Notes: generated from the sequence alone by a model not told the origin. A stretch of 64,000 bases of DNA from Algoriphagus sp. AK58 (GCF_014324365.1 NZ_QEIG01000014.1:1-64000); one strand, 5' to 3'. Shown: positions 53,407-63,090, numbered from the stretch's first letter. Numbers and translations: made by a program.

Positions 53407-53974
53407 ATTAGAAAATAAAAGAATCATCTTGGCGTCCAATTCCCCAAGAAGGCAAGAGTTACTGAGAGGCCTGGAAGTCAATTTTGAAGTCATTGTGCAT
53501 CCTGTGGATGAAACTGTACCCCCTGAATTGCCGGCCGAATATGCTGCTGCGTACTTGTCCAAGCTAAAGGCGGACAGTTTTCCTCATGAGTTGAAAGAAA
53601 ATGATATTTTGATCACCGCAGATACAGTTGTTATCGAAAATGGACATTTATTGGAAAAACCGCATTCGGAAAGGGAAGCATTTGATATGATCAAAAGTCT
53701 ATCCGGTGCCACCCATACCGTGATGACAGCAGTGACAATTAAAGACCATAAAAAGCGGGTGACTTTGGAGGATGAAACCAAGGTTACTTTTCGATTTTTG
53801 GAAGAGGATGAGATCTGGCATTATATCCGAAGATATCGTCCATTTGACAAAGCGGGTTCGTATGGGATCCAAGAATGGATTGGATTTGTGGGAGTTAGTA
53901 GTATAGAAGGGTCCTATTTCACGGTGATGGGATTTCCTCAGCATTTGGTGTATCAGCAGTTGAAAAAATGGTGA
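53381..53974 (+). CDS. maf: Maf-family nucleoside triphosphate pyrophosphatase
   Basis: A 197-residue Maf protein, which hydrolyses non-canonical or modified NTPs such as dTTP, UTP and m5UTP. It has ILASNSPRRQELL (about residues 14-26), ADTVV (about 80-84) and the YDKAGSYGIQ-like FDKAGSYGIQ (about 157-166). Two in-frame starts (53381, 53387) are equally good; a codon at 53351 would overlap DUF1015 too far. It overlaps the DUF1015 gene by 26 bp in another frame. Confidence 0.9.
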   Translation: MSMEPFLSKLENKRIILASNSPRRQELLRGLEVNFEVIVHPVDETVPPELPAEYAAAYLSKLKADSFPHELKENDILITADTVVIENGHLLEKPHSEREAFDMIKSLSGATHTVMTAVTIKDHKKRVTLEDETKVTFRFLEEDEIWHYIRRYRPFDKAGSYGIQEWIGFVGVSSIEGSYFTVMGFPQHLVYQQLKKW

Positions 53975-54034
53975 TAGAATAAAGTGGCTTTCCTTTTGAA
54001 TCAAGGTAAAAACCTTTTAAATGCTTGATTGACC

Positions 54035-54820
54035 ATGTATTACCTTGAAAGTGTCCTTCTACCCAAAGGGAATCCAAACACGTTTCCGTTTACCATCCCG
54101 GTTTTCAGGAATCTTGATCAACTGAGTTTTGAAAACCCAATAACGGTATTGGTTGGAGAAAATGGAAGTGGAAAATCCACGCTACTTAAAGCTTTGGCTT
54201 TGAAAATAAATCTCCCGGCTATCGGAAGTTTGGAGTTGGAACAAGACGATACTTTGACAGGATTCAGCGCTTTCAGTGAAGGAATGATCTCCAAATGGAG
54301 AAGCAAAGCTTACCGGGGATTTTTCTTCAGAGCGGAGGATTACTTTGGCTTTGTGAAAAGGCTGAAGAATCTCGATCAGGAGTTGAAAGGAGATATTGTG
54401 GATTTTGAAAAAAATCTAAGTGGCTATGGACTCAAAGTAGCGGTGGGTGCAATCCATGGTCAAAAAGATGCTATGCAACGGAAATATGGAGACCTCACCC
54501 AAGTATCCCACGGAGAGGGGTTTTTGAAAGTATTACAATCCCGAATTCAACCGGAAGGAATTTACCTGATCGACGAACCGGAAGCGGCGCTTTCTCCTCA
54601 GCGGCAACTTGCTTTGTTTTCCTTGATCAAAAATTTGGCTACGAATGAAGGTTGTCAATTCATCATCGCCACGCATTCACCTATTTTGATGTGCTTGCCC
54701 GATGCCATGATTTATCAGTTTGAGGATCAAGTCAGAAAAGTGGAGGTGGAAGACACGGAACATTTTACCATCATGAAAAGCTTTCTGAATAATCCGGAGG
54801 CTTTTCTGAGATTTCTCTGA
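54035..54820 (+). CDS. AAA/ABC-type ATPase (SbcC/RecF-like single domain)
   Basis: A 261-residue ATP-binding protein. It has Walker A GENGSGKST (about residues 41-49), an ABC-like signature in SHGEGFLKVL (about 160), Walker B with IDEPEAALSP (about 178-187), and the H-loop ATHSPIL (about 212). It lacks a transmembrane partner, and the OLD/SMC-like layout fits the stand-alone AAA_23 type ATPase whose role is unknown. The start is ATG 54035; a TTG two codons earlier is possible. It follows maf after 60 bp. Confidence 0.82.
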   Translation: MYYLESVLLPKGNPNTFPFTIPVFRNLDQLSFENPITVLVGENGSGKSTLLKALALKINLPAIGSLELEQDDTLTGFSAFSEGMISKWRSKAYRGFFFRAEDYFGFVKRLKNLDQELKGDIVDFEKNLSGYGLKVAVGAIHGQKDAMQRKYGDLTQVSHGEGFLKVLQSRIQPEGIYLIDEPEAALSPQRQLALFSLIKNLATNEGCQFIIATHSPILMCLPDAMIYQFEDQVRKVEVEDTEHFTIMKSFLNNPEAFLRFL

Positions 54821-54872
54821 CTCAGTTTGAAGCCCTTAATAAATAGTTTTGATTAGGACTTACGGTCATTTT

Positions 54873-55949
54873 TTATCCAAGCAAGTTTCTGCCAATCGTA
54901 GGTACTACCAGGGAATGGTTGACTTCTTCCGGATTGGCTTTCAACCAGTCCAGCGGTTCCAACAATAGCTCATCTGAAAGATCAAATGTCCCGAAATGCA
55001 TAGGGACGAAACTTTTTGCACCCATTTCGCGAAAAGCCTTAGCTGCATCCATGGGACTCACGTGTACTGGGTGCATAAACCATTCCGGCTTAAATGCACC
55101 AACACCCATCATGGCCAGATCAGGCGAACCAAGGGTTTCAGCAATCATTTTGAAGTGGGGTCCATATCCTGAATCTCCCATGAAATAAAAAGATCGATCT
55201 GTACTTTCGATAAAAAAACCACCCCAAAGTCTCTGATTGGTATCTGCCAAGCCTCTTCTTGACCAGTGCCGCGTAGGTACATAAGTGATCCGAAGGGAAT
55301 CTTTGAGGTCATAAGATTGGAACCAGCCAGCCTCTTGGATGCTGTTTTTGGGTAGCCAAGGCTTCAAAAGGGATTGCATTTTAAGTCCAGTCAATACCTT
55401 GGCACGGGGTACCAGTTGACCCAGAAGCTTTAGGGTAGCCTCATCGCAATGATCACGGTGATCATGAGAGATCAAGATGTAGTCGATGTCTCGGATTTGC
55501 TCGGGATCAAATGGGAGAGAGGAAAATCGTTTGAGAACCCAATTATCCAACCAAACAGGATCTGTTAAAATGGTAACACCAGCCACTTTTATGAGATAAC
55601 TTGCATGACCCAGCCAGATCAGTTGATCTTTTCCTGATGCATTAAAGTCAGACACCTGTTCGACTTCCAATCTCCTTGTGTCTTTTTTCTTTTCTTCAGC
55701 CTGTGGATTTTCTTTCAGTTTCCATTTGAGAACCGAATACAGACTGGATTGGAAAGGATAATGGAGGTTTTGAAAAGTGCCGTCACTTCTAACGGGAGTT
55801 CCTTTCCAGTCACTTGGCCTTTTTTCGTAGGGGAGTTTGGGATTGAAGGTGTGACTCAAGGTGATTTCTTCTTCTAAATTAAGGTGATACATCAAGGCGC
55901 CGACCGGCACCACGCCTGCCAGGCCCGTCAGAAATTTCCTTCTTTTCAT
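54873..55949 (-). CDS. MBL-fold hydrolase, NAPE-PLD-like
   Basis: A 358-residue metallo-beta-lactamase-fold protein. The metal site is SHDHRDHCD (about residues 160-168), preceded by WLGHASYLIK and followed by PTRHWSRRG and GDSGYGPHF. These match N-acyl-phosphatidylethanolamine phospholipase D and its bacterial relatives. The N-terminus MKRRKFLTGLAG is a twin-arginine-like or Sec signal, so export is likely. A phospholipid substrate is suggested by the family but not proven. Confidence 0.85.
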   Translation of the reverse strand: MKRRKFLTGLAGVVPVGALMYHLNLEEEITLSHTFNPKLPYEKRPSDWKGTPVRSDGTFQNLHYPFQSSLYSVLKWKLKENPQAEEKKKDTRRLEVEQVSDFNASGKDQLIWLGHASYLIKVAGVTILTDPVWLDNWVLKRFSSLPFDPEQIRDIDYILISHDHRDHCDEATLKLLGQLVPRAKVLTGLKMQSLLKPWLPKNSIQEAGWFQSYDLKDSLRITYVPTRHWSRRGLADTNQRLWGGFFIESTDRSFYFMGDSGYGPHFKMIAETLGSPDLAMMGVGAFKPEWFMHPVHVSPMDAAKAFREMGAKSFVPMHFGTFDLSDELLLEPLDWLKANPEEVNHSLVVPTIGRNLLG

Positions 55950-56006
55950 AGCGGTTCAGTTCATGTCCATAACAGGACTTTTATTTTGAAAGTTTGACCC
56001 ACCAAG

Positions 56007-56028
56007 AAAAAGGCGGTAAAAACCGCCT
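56007..56028 (-). terminator. Rho-independent terminator of the small exported protein gene
   Basis: Stem AGGCGGT / ACCGCCT with a 4-nt loop. On the minus strand it is followed by a T run, 10 bp after the stop at 56038. Confidence 0.85.
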
Positions 56029-56037
56029 CCATTTCAT

Positions 56038-56406
56038 TTAACCTTTTATCCTTTGGCCAGAGACCATAAAAGAGTCGGCTAAGGAACCGCTTACTTGGTC
56101 TTCGGATTCCGGCTTTAACGTCAAATAGAGATCATAACCTTCGGCAAAGAAGTAAAGCGTAATGCTCTTTTCCTGCTCGTTGATCTGGGAGATTTTGGTT
56201 TCTCTTCCTGTAGTGGCATCGACAAATTTGCCACTCAATTTTCCATCCACACGCTCAAGGGAAAGAACCACTTTAACGGTGCCGTTTGGAGTGTCTTTGA
56301 CCTCCACGTCCCATTGACCTACAAAGAAGTCATCAGATTGGAGTGCTAAAGAATGAGCAGAAACTCCAAAAAGGAGCAAAAGGCAAATAAGGGTAATTTT
56401 TTTCAT
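56038..56406 (-). CDS. Small exported lipocalin-like protein
   Basis: A 122-residue protein with a signal peptide (LICLLLLFGVSAHS). The mature part looks like a small beta-barrel: VGQWDVEVKDTPNGTVKVVLSLERVDGKLSGKF... then YDLYLTLKPESEDQVSGSL. GxW near the start of the first strand is lipocalin-like. The role is unknown; it may carry a small hydrophobic ligand. It has its own terminator and so is monocistronic. Confidence 0.65.
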   Translation of the reverse strand: MKKITLICLLLLFGVSAHSLALQSDDFFVGQWDVEVKDTPNGTVKVVLSLERVDGKLSGKFVDATTGRETKISQINEQEKSITLYFFAEGYDLYLTLKPESEDQVSGSLADSFMVSGQRIKG

Positions 56407-56494
56407 GGGTTTGAATTGTTGATTAGTATAGGTTGAAATTAGAAAAAAGGCTTTTGAGAAATAGTCTAGCCTATTTTTTTGACATTTGTCAAAG

Positions 56495-57169
56495 CTACTT
56501 TCCTATAAAGTTCTGAACCGCCATAAAGTAGGGCATTTGATAAAAATTGGAATCAAAATACACTTGAGCTCCGCATCCAAGATGGGTAAACAGAGGATTA
56601 AGGATGTTTTGTCGATGCCCTGGGGAATTCATCCATAACTGTACGACTTTCTGGGCAAAGGAATAGTAGGTATGGGGTGGGATGGACTCTTTTCTTGAGG
56701 TTTGGAGGTAGTTAAACTCTCCCGGGACAGTTGGTTTTCCTATTTTTTTACCTTCCTGGTATTGAATTCCGTGTAAGCTGATGATGTTTTCTCCAATGTA
56801 TTTGGGATTGGTGCCTTGTCTGTTTAACCTGTCACGAAGAGTTCTTCTAAAACGGATGGGACTGGTGTGTGAGAAGAAGTTATGAGAAACCATGTCTTGA
56901 GCATGTCCATTTGCAGCAAGCTGTGATTCCTTCGAATGACGCAATGAAGGAAGTCCAGCCTTGATTCGTTCTTCATTTGTAAAGAAAAAAATTGCCGCTT
57001 GAAGCAATGAATAATCGACTTTTTTAAAGTCAATCGCTTGATGGAGGGATTGGCTTTTGAAAAAAGCAGCTGAAGTCAACTGGTAATGGTCTAAAGAAGA
57101 GTCCGGCTTAAGCTGCGCAAATGCAGCACTTGAAGTCAAAGCCAATAGTAAAAACAGTTTCCAATGCAT
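56495..57169 (-). CDS. Exported CAP-domain (SCP/PR-1) protein
   Basis: A 224-residue protein with signal peptide (LFLLLALTSSAAFAQ) and one CAP domain: NEERIKAGLPSLRHS, LAANGHAQDM (His), NFFSHTSP, GENI, and WMNSPGHRQNIL. These motifs form the CAP cleft with two His and two Glu. Bacterial members are secreted with unknown, possibly lipid-binding or protease-like, roles. I start at the ATG 57169 rather than the GTG just before it. Confidence 0.85.
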   Translation of the reverse strand: MHWKLFLLLALTSSAAFAQLKPDSSLDHYQLTSAAFFKSQSLHQAIDFKKVDYSLLQAAIFFFTNEERIKAGLPSLRHSKESQLAANGHAQDMVSHNFFSHTSPIRFRRTLRDRLNRQGTNPKYIGENIISLHGIQYQEGKKIGKPTVPGEFNYLQTSRKESIPPHTYYSFAQKVVQLWMNSPGHRQNILNPLFTHLGCGAQVYFDSNFYQMPYFMAVQNFIGK

Positions 57170-57296
57170 CACCCAAAAAAGACGCTGCTTGAGAAGGAAT
57201 ATTTTTTAGAAATGAAAAATTCTTTTCTTCCATTCTTCAAAGTCTGTAGAGAGATTCACAAAAAGGGCTGGTCTTCAAGAAGAAGCCAGCCATTTG

Positions 57297-57545
57297 TTAA
57301 TTTTCTTGTGGAATATCCAGCAAAACCCTGATCAGTTCTTTTGGAGTACAAGCTCCCCTTAGTTTTTCATCTTGAATCATCACTTGTAGGTTGTATTCCA
57401 ATTCGAAAATCAAGCCATTGACAAAGATTGGATCCATGTGAAGTTGCTGGATGAAATGGTCGTTTTTTCTTTGACCAGCGAGAGAGATGCCGTAAGAGTG
57501 AAAGACTTCCACGGCTTTTTTTAATTGAGAGAAGTGTTGGTTCAT
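57297..57545 (-). CDS. Small ACP-like protein of the RND operon
   Basis: An 82-residue acidic-helical protein, the last gene of the RND operon, 4 bp after the pump. FVNGLIFELEYNLQVMIQDEKLRGACTPKELIRVLLD is laid out like helices II-III and IV of acyl carrier protein (LVELVMALEEEFG-IEIPDEE-TVGDLI). The Asp-Ser-Leu phosphopantetheine site is missing: DPIFVNG stands there. It is most likely an ACP-fold protein that carries no acyl chain, perhaps a regulator or binding partner. Other explanations for the match are possible, given its short length. Confidence 0.55.
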   Translation of the reverse strand: MNQHFSQLKKAVEVFHSYGISLAGQRKNDHFIQQLHMDPIFVNGLIFELEYNLQVMIQDEKLRGACTPKELIRVLLDIPQEN

Positions 57546-57549
57546 GTTT

Positions 57550-60500
57550 TCAAACTTTAGGTGGCAATAATTTATACATCACAGGGGTAACAATTCTGGA
57601 CAGCAAAGTAGAACTGATCAATCCACCAATTAGCACAATGGCAAGAGGCGAGATCAGCGGATTGGTACTCAATGCAACTGGAATCAATCCTCCAATTGCG
57701 GTAATTGTGGTCAAAACGATGGGAAGAAACCGAATTTCTCCTGCTTCACGGATAGCGATGTCCAAAGGTTTTCCCTCTTGTCTCAATTGGTTGGTAAAAT
57801 CGACCAACAAAATTGAGGTCTTTACCTCAATTCCTGCCAACGCAATAAGACCGATAATCGCTACAAAAGAAAGGGAATTTCCTGTAATCCAGAGTGCTAT
57901 CAATGCTCCTACCATTCCAAGGGGAATTACTGATAAAACGATAATGGTACTTTTGAAGGTTTTGAACAGCAAAATTAGAACGGCAATGAAAAGGAAGACT
58001 GTAACAATAATCACTGTATTGAAGCCGGCAAAAGATTCTTGTCGGGTTTCATATTCTCCCCCAATTTTGAAGGAGTAGCCTTCAGGTAACTGCACATTTT
58101 CCATTTTTTGGATCACTTCCTGTATCACTCGGTCTGTGAGGTAGTTTTGATCCACAAAAGCAGATACTGAAACCGTGCGCGTTTTATTGTAATGATCGAT
58201 CGTTAGGGTACTGCTTTCCAATTGAAGTGTTGCAATCTGGGAAAGTGGAATTCCTGCCCCTTGCTGATTGGTGACATAAAGCCCTTCTAAATTCTCCAGA
58301 GAGGCTTTTTCTGATCGGGGAGACGTGAGCAAAATATCCCGCTCTGTTCCATTGGGATCGGTGAAAGAACCCAAGTTCAACCCTGCCAAAGCTAATCGAA
58401 CTGTTCGGTCAACGTCTCCAATGTTCACTCCCAATTGGCGTGCTTTTTCTTTTTGAATGGCTACCCGAATGTCTGTTTTTAGATTGGAGACAGGATTGTT
58501 TATGTAAATCGTCCCGGGAGTTTCTTGAATCAGTTGCTCCACCTTAGAGGCTAGGCTTCTCAAGGTATCCAGATTTTCACCTGAAAGTCGAACCTCTACC
58601 GGTGCGGTCACTGGAGGTCCTTGCTCAAAGTTTTTTACCTCTACTTTAGCCCCTGCAAAACCCGAGAATTTATCCTTCAGACTTTCAATGATCTCCATTT
58701 TGCGGGGCGGAGCAGTCTTGGGAGCCAATTGAACAAAAATCTGAGCATAATCCGTCCGCTCATTTTCAGGAATCTCGTTGTAGTAGATTCTTGGGTTTCC
58801 TTTTCCCACATTGGTAGCAAAATTCATCAGTTCGGGAATTTGGCTCAATTCAGCTTCCACTTTTTGGGTTACCTCATTGGTCGTATTTAGGCTAGATTGA
58901 AGGGGAGTGGTAATATTGACAAGGAACTGTGGCTTTTCCGATGAAGGAAAAAGACTAAACCCAATTACCGGGAAAAGACCCAATGACAAGAAGAAGATTA
59001 CACCCGCTATCAGTAAAGTTTGTACAGGCCTTTGGAGTGCCTTCTCCAGCATAGGTGCATAGCTGAGGTGTATTCCTCTTTGAAACAGGTCAAAAATCTT
59101 ATTCGAATGATCGGCTCCTTTGTCCTTGAGCATCCAAGTGGAAAGAAAGGGAATGATAGTCAATGAAACCAGCATGGAGGCCAACACGCTCATGATGACT
59201 GCCATAGGTAGGCTTCGGACAAAATCTCCTGATCCTTCCGGAAGGAATACCAAAGGCAAGAAGGCAATGATTAACGTGACGGTACATCCCACCACCGAAA
59301 GGGAGATTTGCTTGGTGGCTTTTAGTGCGGCTTCTTTTTTGGAAAATCCTTCCCGAATCCAGCGCTCGATGTTTTCGACCACGACAATGCTGTCGTCTAC
59401 TAAAAGACCCAAGGCAACGACCAAACCGACAATACTGAGCTGATTAAGCCCATAGCCCAATGCATTGAGTAGTACCAAACCAATCGCAAGAGAAAGGGGA
59501 ATCGAGATCATAACGATGATGGAGGCACGATTTCCCAATGGCAAAAGGGTGATGAACACCAGGGCAATCGCAATCAAAAAATCAGTTCCCAAACCGCTGA
59601 GCCGTTGATTGACATAGTTGGCCTGATCAAAGGCAGTGATCAGATCGATGTTATCGGGCAATTCGGATTTGACTTTCTCGATGGCTTGGAGATACTTTTC
59701 CTGAACAGCAGAAATGTTGTTTCCCTCTTTCAGGGCTGCTGTCACGAAGATCGACCGATAGCCATTTAGACGAGTGATGTGCTGGGTTTCCTCAAAGTCA
59801 TACCTGACCTCGGCTACGTCCTTAAGTTGGATGGTTTTTCCCTGAAAGGAAAAGACAATTGTTTCTCCGATTTCTTCAGCTGACCCATAATTTCCGCTGG
59901 TTTTGACATTGAAGTTTTTGCTTCCAGCCTCCACTTGCCCCCCGGGAATGTTACTCAGTTCACTTTGGATGCTTCCGATGATTGCATTCAGTGGAATATT
60001 CATCTCGGCAATCTTATCCAGCTTCAAGTCTATTCGGACGATTTGCTGCGGTAGTCCAAAGAGACTGACTTTTTTCAGTTCAGTAATTTTTTCCAGTTCA
60101 TCCTGCAAGCGCTCGCCAAACTTTTTCAGATTATCTCGTGAGGCATTTTCACTGATTAGGGCGATCTGCAGAATATTCACATCAGAGGGCCTGACCTTGT
60201 TGATTTTGATTGAAAAAATATCCTCCGGTAGATCCGGCCTAAGTGTATTGACCTCTCTGAGCAACTCCTGATATTTTTCATTGACGTCCTCGTTGTAGTT
60301 GTATTCTACAAAGAGAACTGCGACTCCATCTTTGATTTCGGTTTTGACCCGCTTGATGTTTTCCAGCCCATAAATTACTTCTTCCAAAGGATCTACCACC
60401 AGCTCTTCCATATCCTCGGGGCTTGCGCCGGGATAGATTACAATCACAGGGAACTGTGGTGCCTCGATCACCGGATCTTCACTTCTGGGCATATTAAAAA

Positions 60501-60585
60501 AAGTCGTCAGCCCCACCGCTACAGTCATTAAAAAAATGACCAGCGTGAATTGGTAGTTTTTGACTGCAAATTCAGAAATCTTCAT
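57550..60585 (-). CDS. RND-family efflux transporter permease
   Basis: A 1011-residue proton-driven inner-membrane pump. There are 12 spans in the RND pattern, with an N-terminal span then a large periplasmic loop in each half. The helix-4 proton relay GLVVALGLLVDDSIVVVEN (about residues 395-413) has the Asp-Asp pair. EDPVIEAPQFPVIVIYPGASPEDME near residue 35 is the usual start of the first loop. It forms a trimer and works with the adaptor and TolC. It shares one base with the adaptor stop (TGATG). Confidence 0.93.
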   Translation of the reverse strand: MKISEFAVKNYQFTLVIFLMTVAVGLTTFFNMPRSEDPVIEAPQFPVIVIYPGASPEDMEELVVDPLEEVIYGLENIKRVKTEIKDGVAVLFVEYNYNEDVNEKYQELLREVNTLRPDLPEDIFSIKINKVRPSDVNILQIALISENASRDNLKKFGERLQDELEKITELKKVSLFGLPQQIVRIDLKLDKIAEMNIPLNAIIGSIQSELSNIPGGQVEAGSKNFNVKTSGNYGSAEEIGETIVFSFQGKTIQLKDVAEVRYDFEETQHITRLNGYRSIFVTAALKEGNNISAVQEKYLQAIEKVKSELPDNIDLITAFDQANYVNQRLSGLGTDFLIAIALVFITLLPLGNRASIIVMISIPLSLAIGLVLLNALGYGLNQLSIVGLVVALGLLVDDSIVVVENIERWIREGFSKKEAALKATKQISLSVVGCTVTLIIAFLPLVFLPEGSGDFVRSLPMAVIMSVLASMLVSLTIIPFLSTWMLKDKGADHSNKIFDLFQRGIHLSYAPMLEKALQRPVQTLLIAGVIFFLSLGLFPVIGFSLFPSSEKPQFLVNITTPLQSSLNTTNEVTQKVEAELSQIPELMNFATNVGKGNPRIYYNEIPENERTDYAQIFVQLAPKTAPPRKMEIIESLKDKFSGFAGAKVEVKNFEQGPPVTAPVEVRLSGENLDTLRSLASKVEQLIQETPGTIYINNPVSNLKTDIRVAIQKEKARQLGVNIGDVDRTVRLALAGLNLGSFTDPNGTERDILLTSPRSEKASLENLEGLYVTNQQGAGIPLSQIATLQLESSTLTIDHYNKTRTVSVSAFVDQNYLTDRVIQEVIQKMENVQLPEGYSFKIGGEYETRQESFAGFNTVIIVTVFLFIAVLILLFKTFKSTIIVLSVIPLGMVGALIALWITGNSLSFVAIIGLIALAGIEVKTSILLVDFTNQLRQEGKPLDIAIREAGEIRFLPIVLTTITAIGGLIPVALSTNPLISPLAIVLIGGLISSTLLSRIVTPVMYKLLPPKV

Positions 60586-61631
60586 CAGTCTGTGATTTGA
60601 ATAGTGGAACCATCTGTCAGGTAGGCACTGCCCGCCACGATTAACGTAGTGTGATTTTCCAGTCCTGATAAGACTTGTACTGAATGAGGGGAAATTTTTC
60701 CCAAGACTACTTTGACTTTTTTCGCCTGCTTGCCATCATCGGTGACGAAGACAAAACCCTCTGATCCTTGGGCATCCAAAATGGCTTCGTAAGGAATCTG
60801 CCATCCCTGAGTGGTCCGAGCCGGTTGAATCAGAGCTTTGCCAAACATCCCAGAGGCAAGATTAAGGTTTTTGGTATCCTCAGGTGCCACTTCCACCCAA
60901 TAGGCTCCGGTTACCTGATCAGCAGCCTGACTTTTCCGGATGACTTTTCCCGGAATGCTGTCTGAAGAATTGGATGCGAATATCACTGCCTGATCTCCTG
61001 GGGAGATCAAGCTCCAGTTTTGATCATTCACTGTAGCTTGGAGCACCCAGTTCCCTTGGTTTGCCCCATTGATCTGAATGATGGGGGCACCTGAAGAAAC
61101 TTGTTGCCCAGGGTTGACGAATTTCCTAAGGACAAATCCATTTTGAGTTGCGCGGATTTGGGCATAAGAAAGGTTAAATTCGACAGTTTTGAGCTGTTGC
61201 TCGGCAATATCTAAAGCCGTTTTGCTGTTTTGGAATTGTTCCAGCGTAGCCACACTGTCTTGGTACAATCTGCCGACCCTTTCATAGTCTCGCTTGGCTT
61301 TTTCAAATGCCAGCTTAGATTGATTCAATCCTGCCTGAACTTCGGTCAGATCCAGAGTGGCCAAGATTTGTCCTTTTTTGACAGGATCACCTTCTTGTAC
61401 ATAGATTTTGGAAACGATTCCTCCCACCTTAAAGGATAGCAGTGTTTCATCTTTGGTGGAAAAATTTCCACTTGCAGAAATGGAAGAGATAAAGCTACCT
61501 GCCTTTATTCCGATTACTTTTACTGGGATGGCAGCTCCTTTGGAGGAAATTTGCGGAGCAGTTTCGGATTTGCCACAGGCGAAAAGAAAAGCCGAGACCA
61601 ATAGTGAAAATGAAAGAGATAAGTATTTCAT
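60585..61631 (-). CDS. RND periplasmic adaptor lipoprotein
   Basis: A 348-residue membrane fusion protein (HlyD/AcrA-type) with lipobox LFAC (Cys about 19). It has the biotinyl-lipoyl/hairpin region (EGDPVKKGQILATLDLTEV), a coiled-coil hairpin (LNQSKLAFEKAKRDYERVGRLY), and the beta-barrel domain (QIPYEAILDAQGSEGFVFV). It bridges the pump to the outer-membrane channel. Its stop is coupled to the pump start. Confidence 0.92.
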   Translation of the reverse strand: MKYLSLSFSLLVSAFLFACGKSETAPQISSKGAAIPVKVIGIKAGSFISSISASGNFSTKDETLLSFKVGGIVSKIYVQEGDPVKKGQILATLDLTEVQAGLNQSKLAFEKAKRDYERVGRLYQDSVATLEQFQNSKTALDIAEQQLKTVEFNLSYAQIRATQNGFVLRKFVNPGQQVSSGAPIIQINGANQGNWVLQATVNDQNWSLISPGDQAVIFASNSSDSIPGKVIRKSQAADQVTGAYWVEVAPEDTKNLNLASGMFGKALIQPARTTQGWQIPYEAILDAQGSEGFVFVTDDGKQAKKVKVVLGKISPHSVQVLSGLENHTTLIVAGSAYLTDGSTIQITD

Positions 61632-61715
61632 GTTGATTTGATTTTATGCAGACACATAGAATGCCTCAGAGAAATAGTTTTAGGAAAAGAGGCTATCTTC
61701 CCTATCAATTCTGAC

Positions 61716-63068
61716 TTAGTAGTTTTCTAAAATGAGTTGGCGTTCGAGTTGGGCAAGGGACTTGAGCAAGTCATAGGACTTGATGGTTTTTTGTAAGGAA
61801 GCCTGGGTCAGTTGATTCCGGGCGTCGATGAATTCTATGAGAGAATTTGCACCCTCCTTAAATCCGCGGTCAATGAGCCGGAAATAGGCTGCAGAAGATT
61901 CTAGTTTTTTCTCTGCTGAGCGAAGGGCTGCTTGGTTGGTTTTGACTTCGTTTTTGGTGATCTGGAGGTCAAGATTTAGCTTATCACTAAGGAGGTCTTT
62001 TTGGTTTTGGATGGATTGCAATCCCAACTCACTTCTGGAAATCTGATTTCGGTTTCTTCCTCCCTGGAAAACCGGGATGTTGAGGTTGACCCCCCATAGG
62101 AGATACCTTGAATTTTGGTCAAATGCCCAATCAAAACTTTGGGAACCCATGTCTGCATAAGTGTTCATTTTGGGTACCCAATAATTTCTCCCTGCTTTGA
62201 GTGCAGTCTCCTGAATACTTTCCGCGGTTTGAATTTGCATCAGTTCTGGTCTGGAACTGAGATCATCCTCTTCCATCAAGATGGAAAGTTCTGCCAAGTT
62301 GGCCTTCTGTTCCTCAAAAATCACTTCAGAATCTATCGGTCGGTTGAGTAGAAAATTGACGTAATGAGCAGCATTTCTCTTTCTGCTTTCTGCCTCAATC
62401 AATAGCGCATTGATATTTTCAACTTCACTTTCTGCCCGCAATACAGCAGAGGGAAGCCCTTTTCCATTGGCCAACAGAGATTGGTTGTCCTTTAGGTTTT
62501 GCTCGACCAGTCCCTTGCTGCTTTGGATGACTTCTATTGCTGTGAAGGCCGTGCAATAATTGTAATAGGCCAATTTGATGTCTTGAATAAGATTAGCCCG
62601 GTAGATTTTGAGCTCGTATTCTGATAGCAACACCTGCTTTTCACGAATCTGCTTTTGGTATTTCAGATCGGTATTGACTATCGGCATGGAAGCCCGGAAT
62701 CGTGCATCGTAAAAATTGTCCGGGAGAAGTTGCTCAGACACATTTTCCAGTTGGGGAAAGGAATTGGTTCCGGTCAGCTGGTTTAGTGTGGAATATACCG
62801 GGTTGAGCAGGTCTCCAATTGGGAAGTCAATCGTACGGCCTCCTCGTGCCAAGGTGTAGCTCGCGCCGAAATCAAGGGCAGGAAGGAAATAGCTTTTGGC
62901 GTCTTTCAAGGCCAGCAAGCTTCGCTCCAGTTCAATGTTTTTTTCACGAAGAACTAGGTTGTTTTCAATTCCTTCCTGGATGTATTGCATCAATACGGTT
63001 TGGGAATGTGCTTTAGGAAAAAGACTGAATATCAACTGAACCAAAAAAAGAAGAATGCCTTTTTTCAT
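61716..63068 (-). CDS. TolC-family outer-membrane channel
   Basis: A 450-residue outer-membrane efflux protein with signal peptide (LFLVQLIFSLFPKAHSQ). Two internal repeats of long amphipathic helices and beta-strands are typical of TolC (e.g. LKDAKSYFLPALDFGASY; TNQAALRSAEKKLESSAAYF). The ATG at 63068 gives the signal peptide. A GTG 30 bp upstream lies inside the palindromic operator and is unlikely. It is the first structural gene of the TetR-regulated operon, 84 bp before the adaptor gene. Confidence 0.9.
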   Translation of the reverse strand: MKKGILLFLVQLIFSLFPKAHSQTVLMQYIQEGIENNLVLREKNIELERSLLALKDAKSYFLPALDFGASYTLARGGRTIDFPIGDLLNPVYSTLNQLTGTNSFPQLENVSEQLLPDNFYDARFRASMPIVNTDLKYQKQIREKQVLLSEYELKIYRANLIQDIKLAYYNYCTAFTAIEVIQSSKGLVEQNLKDNQSLLANGKGLPSAVLRAESEVENINALLIEAESRKRNAAHYVNFLLNRPIDSEVIFEEQKANLAELSILMEEDDLSSRPELMQIQTAESIQETALKAGRNYWVPKMNTYADMGSQSFDWAFDQNSRYLLWGVNLNIPVFQGGRNRNQISRSELGLQSIQNQKDLLSDKLNLDLQITKNEVKTNQAALRSAEKKLESSAAYFRLIDRGFKEGANSLIEFIDARNQLTQASLQKTIKSYDLLKSLAQLERQLILENY

Positions 63069-63090
63069 TTTATTAGCCGATGTTAAAATT

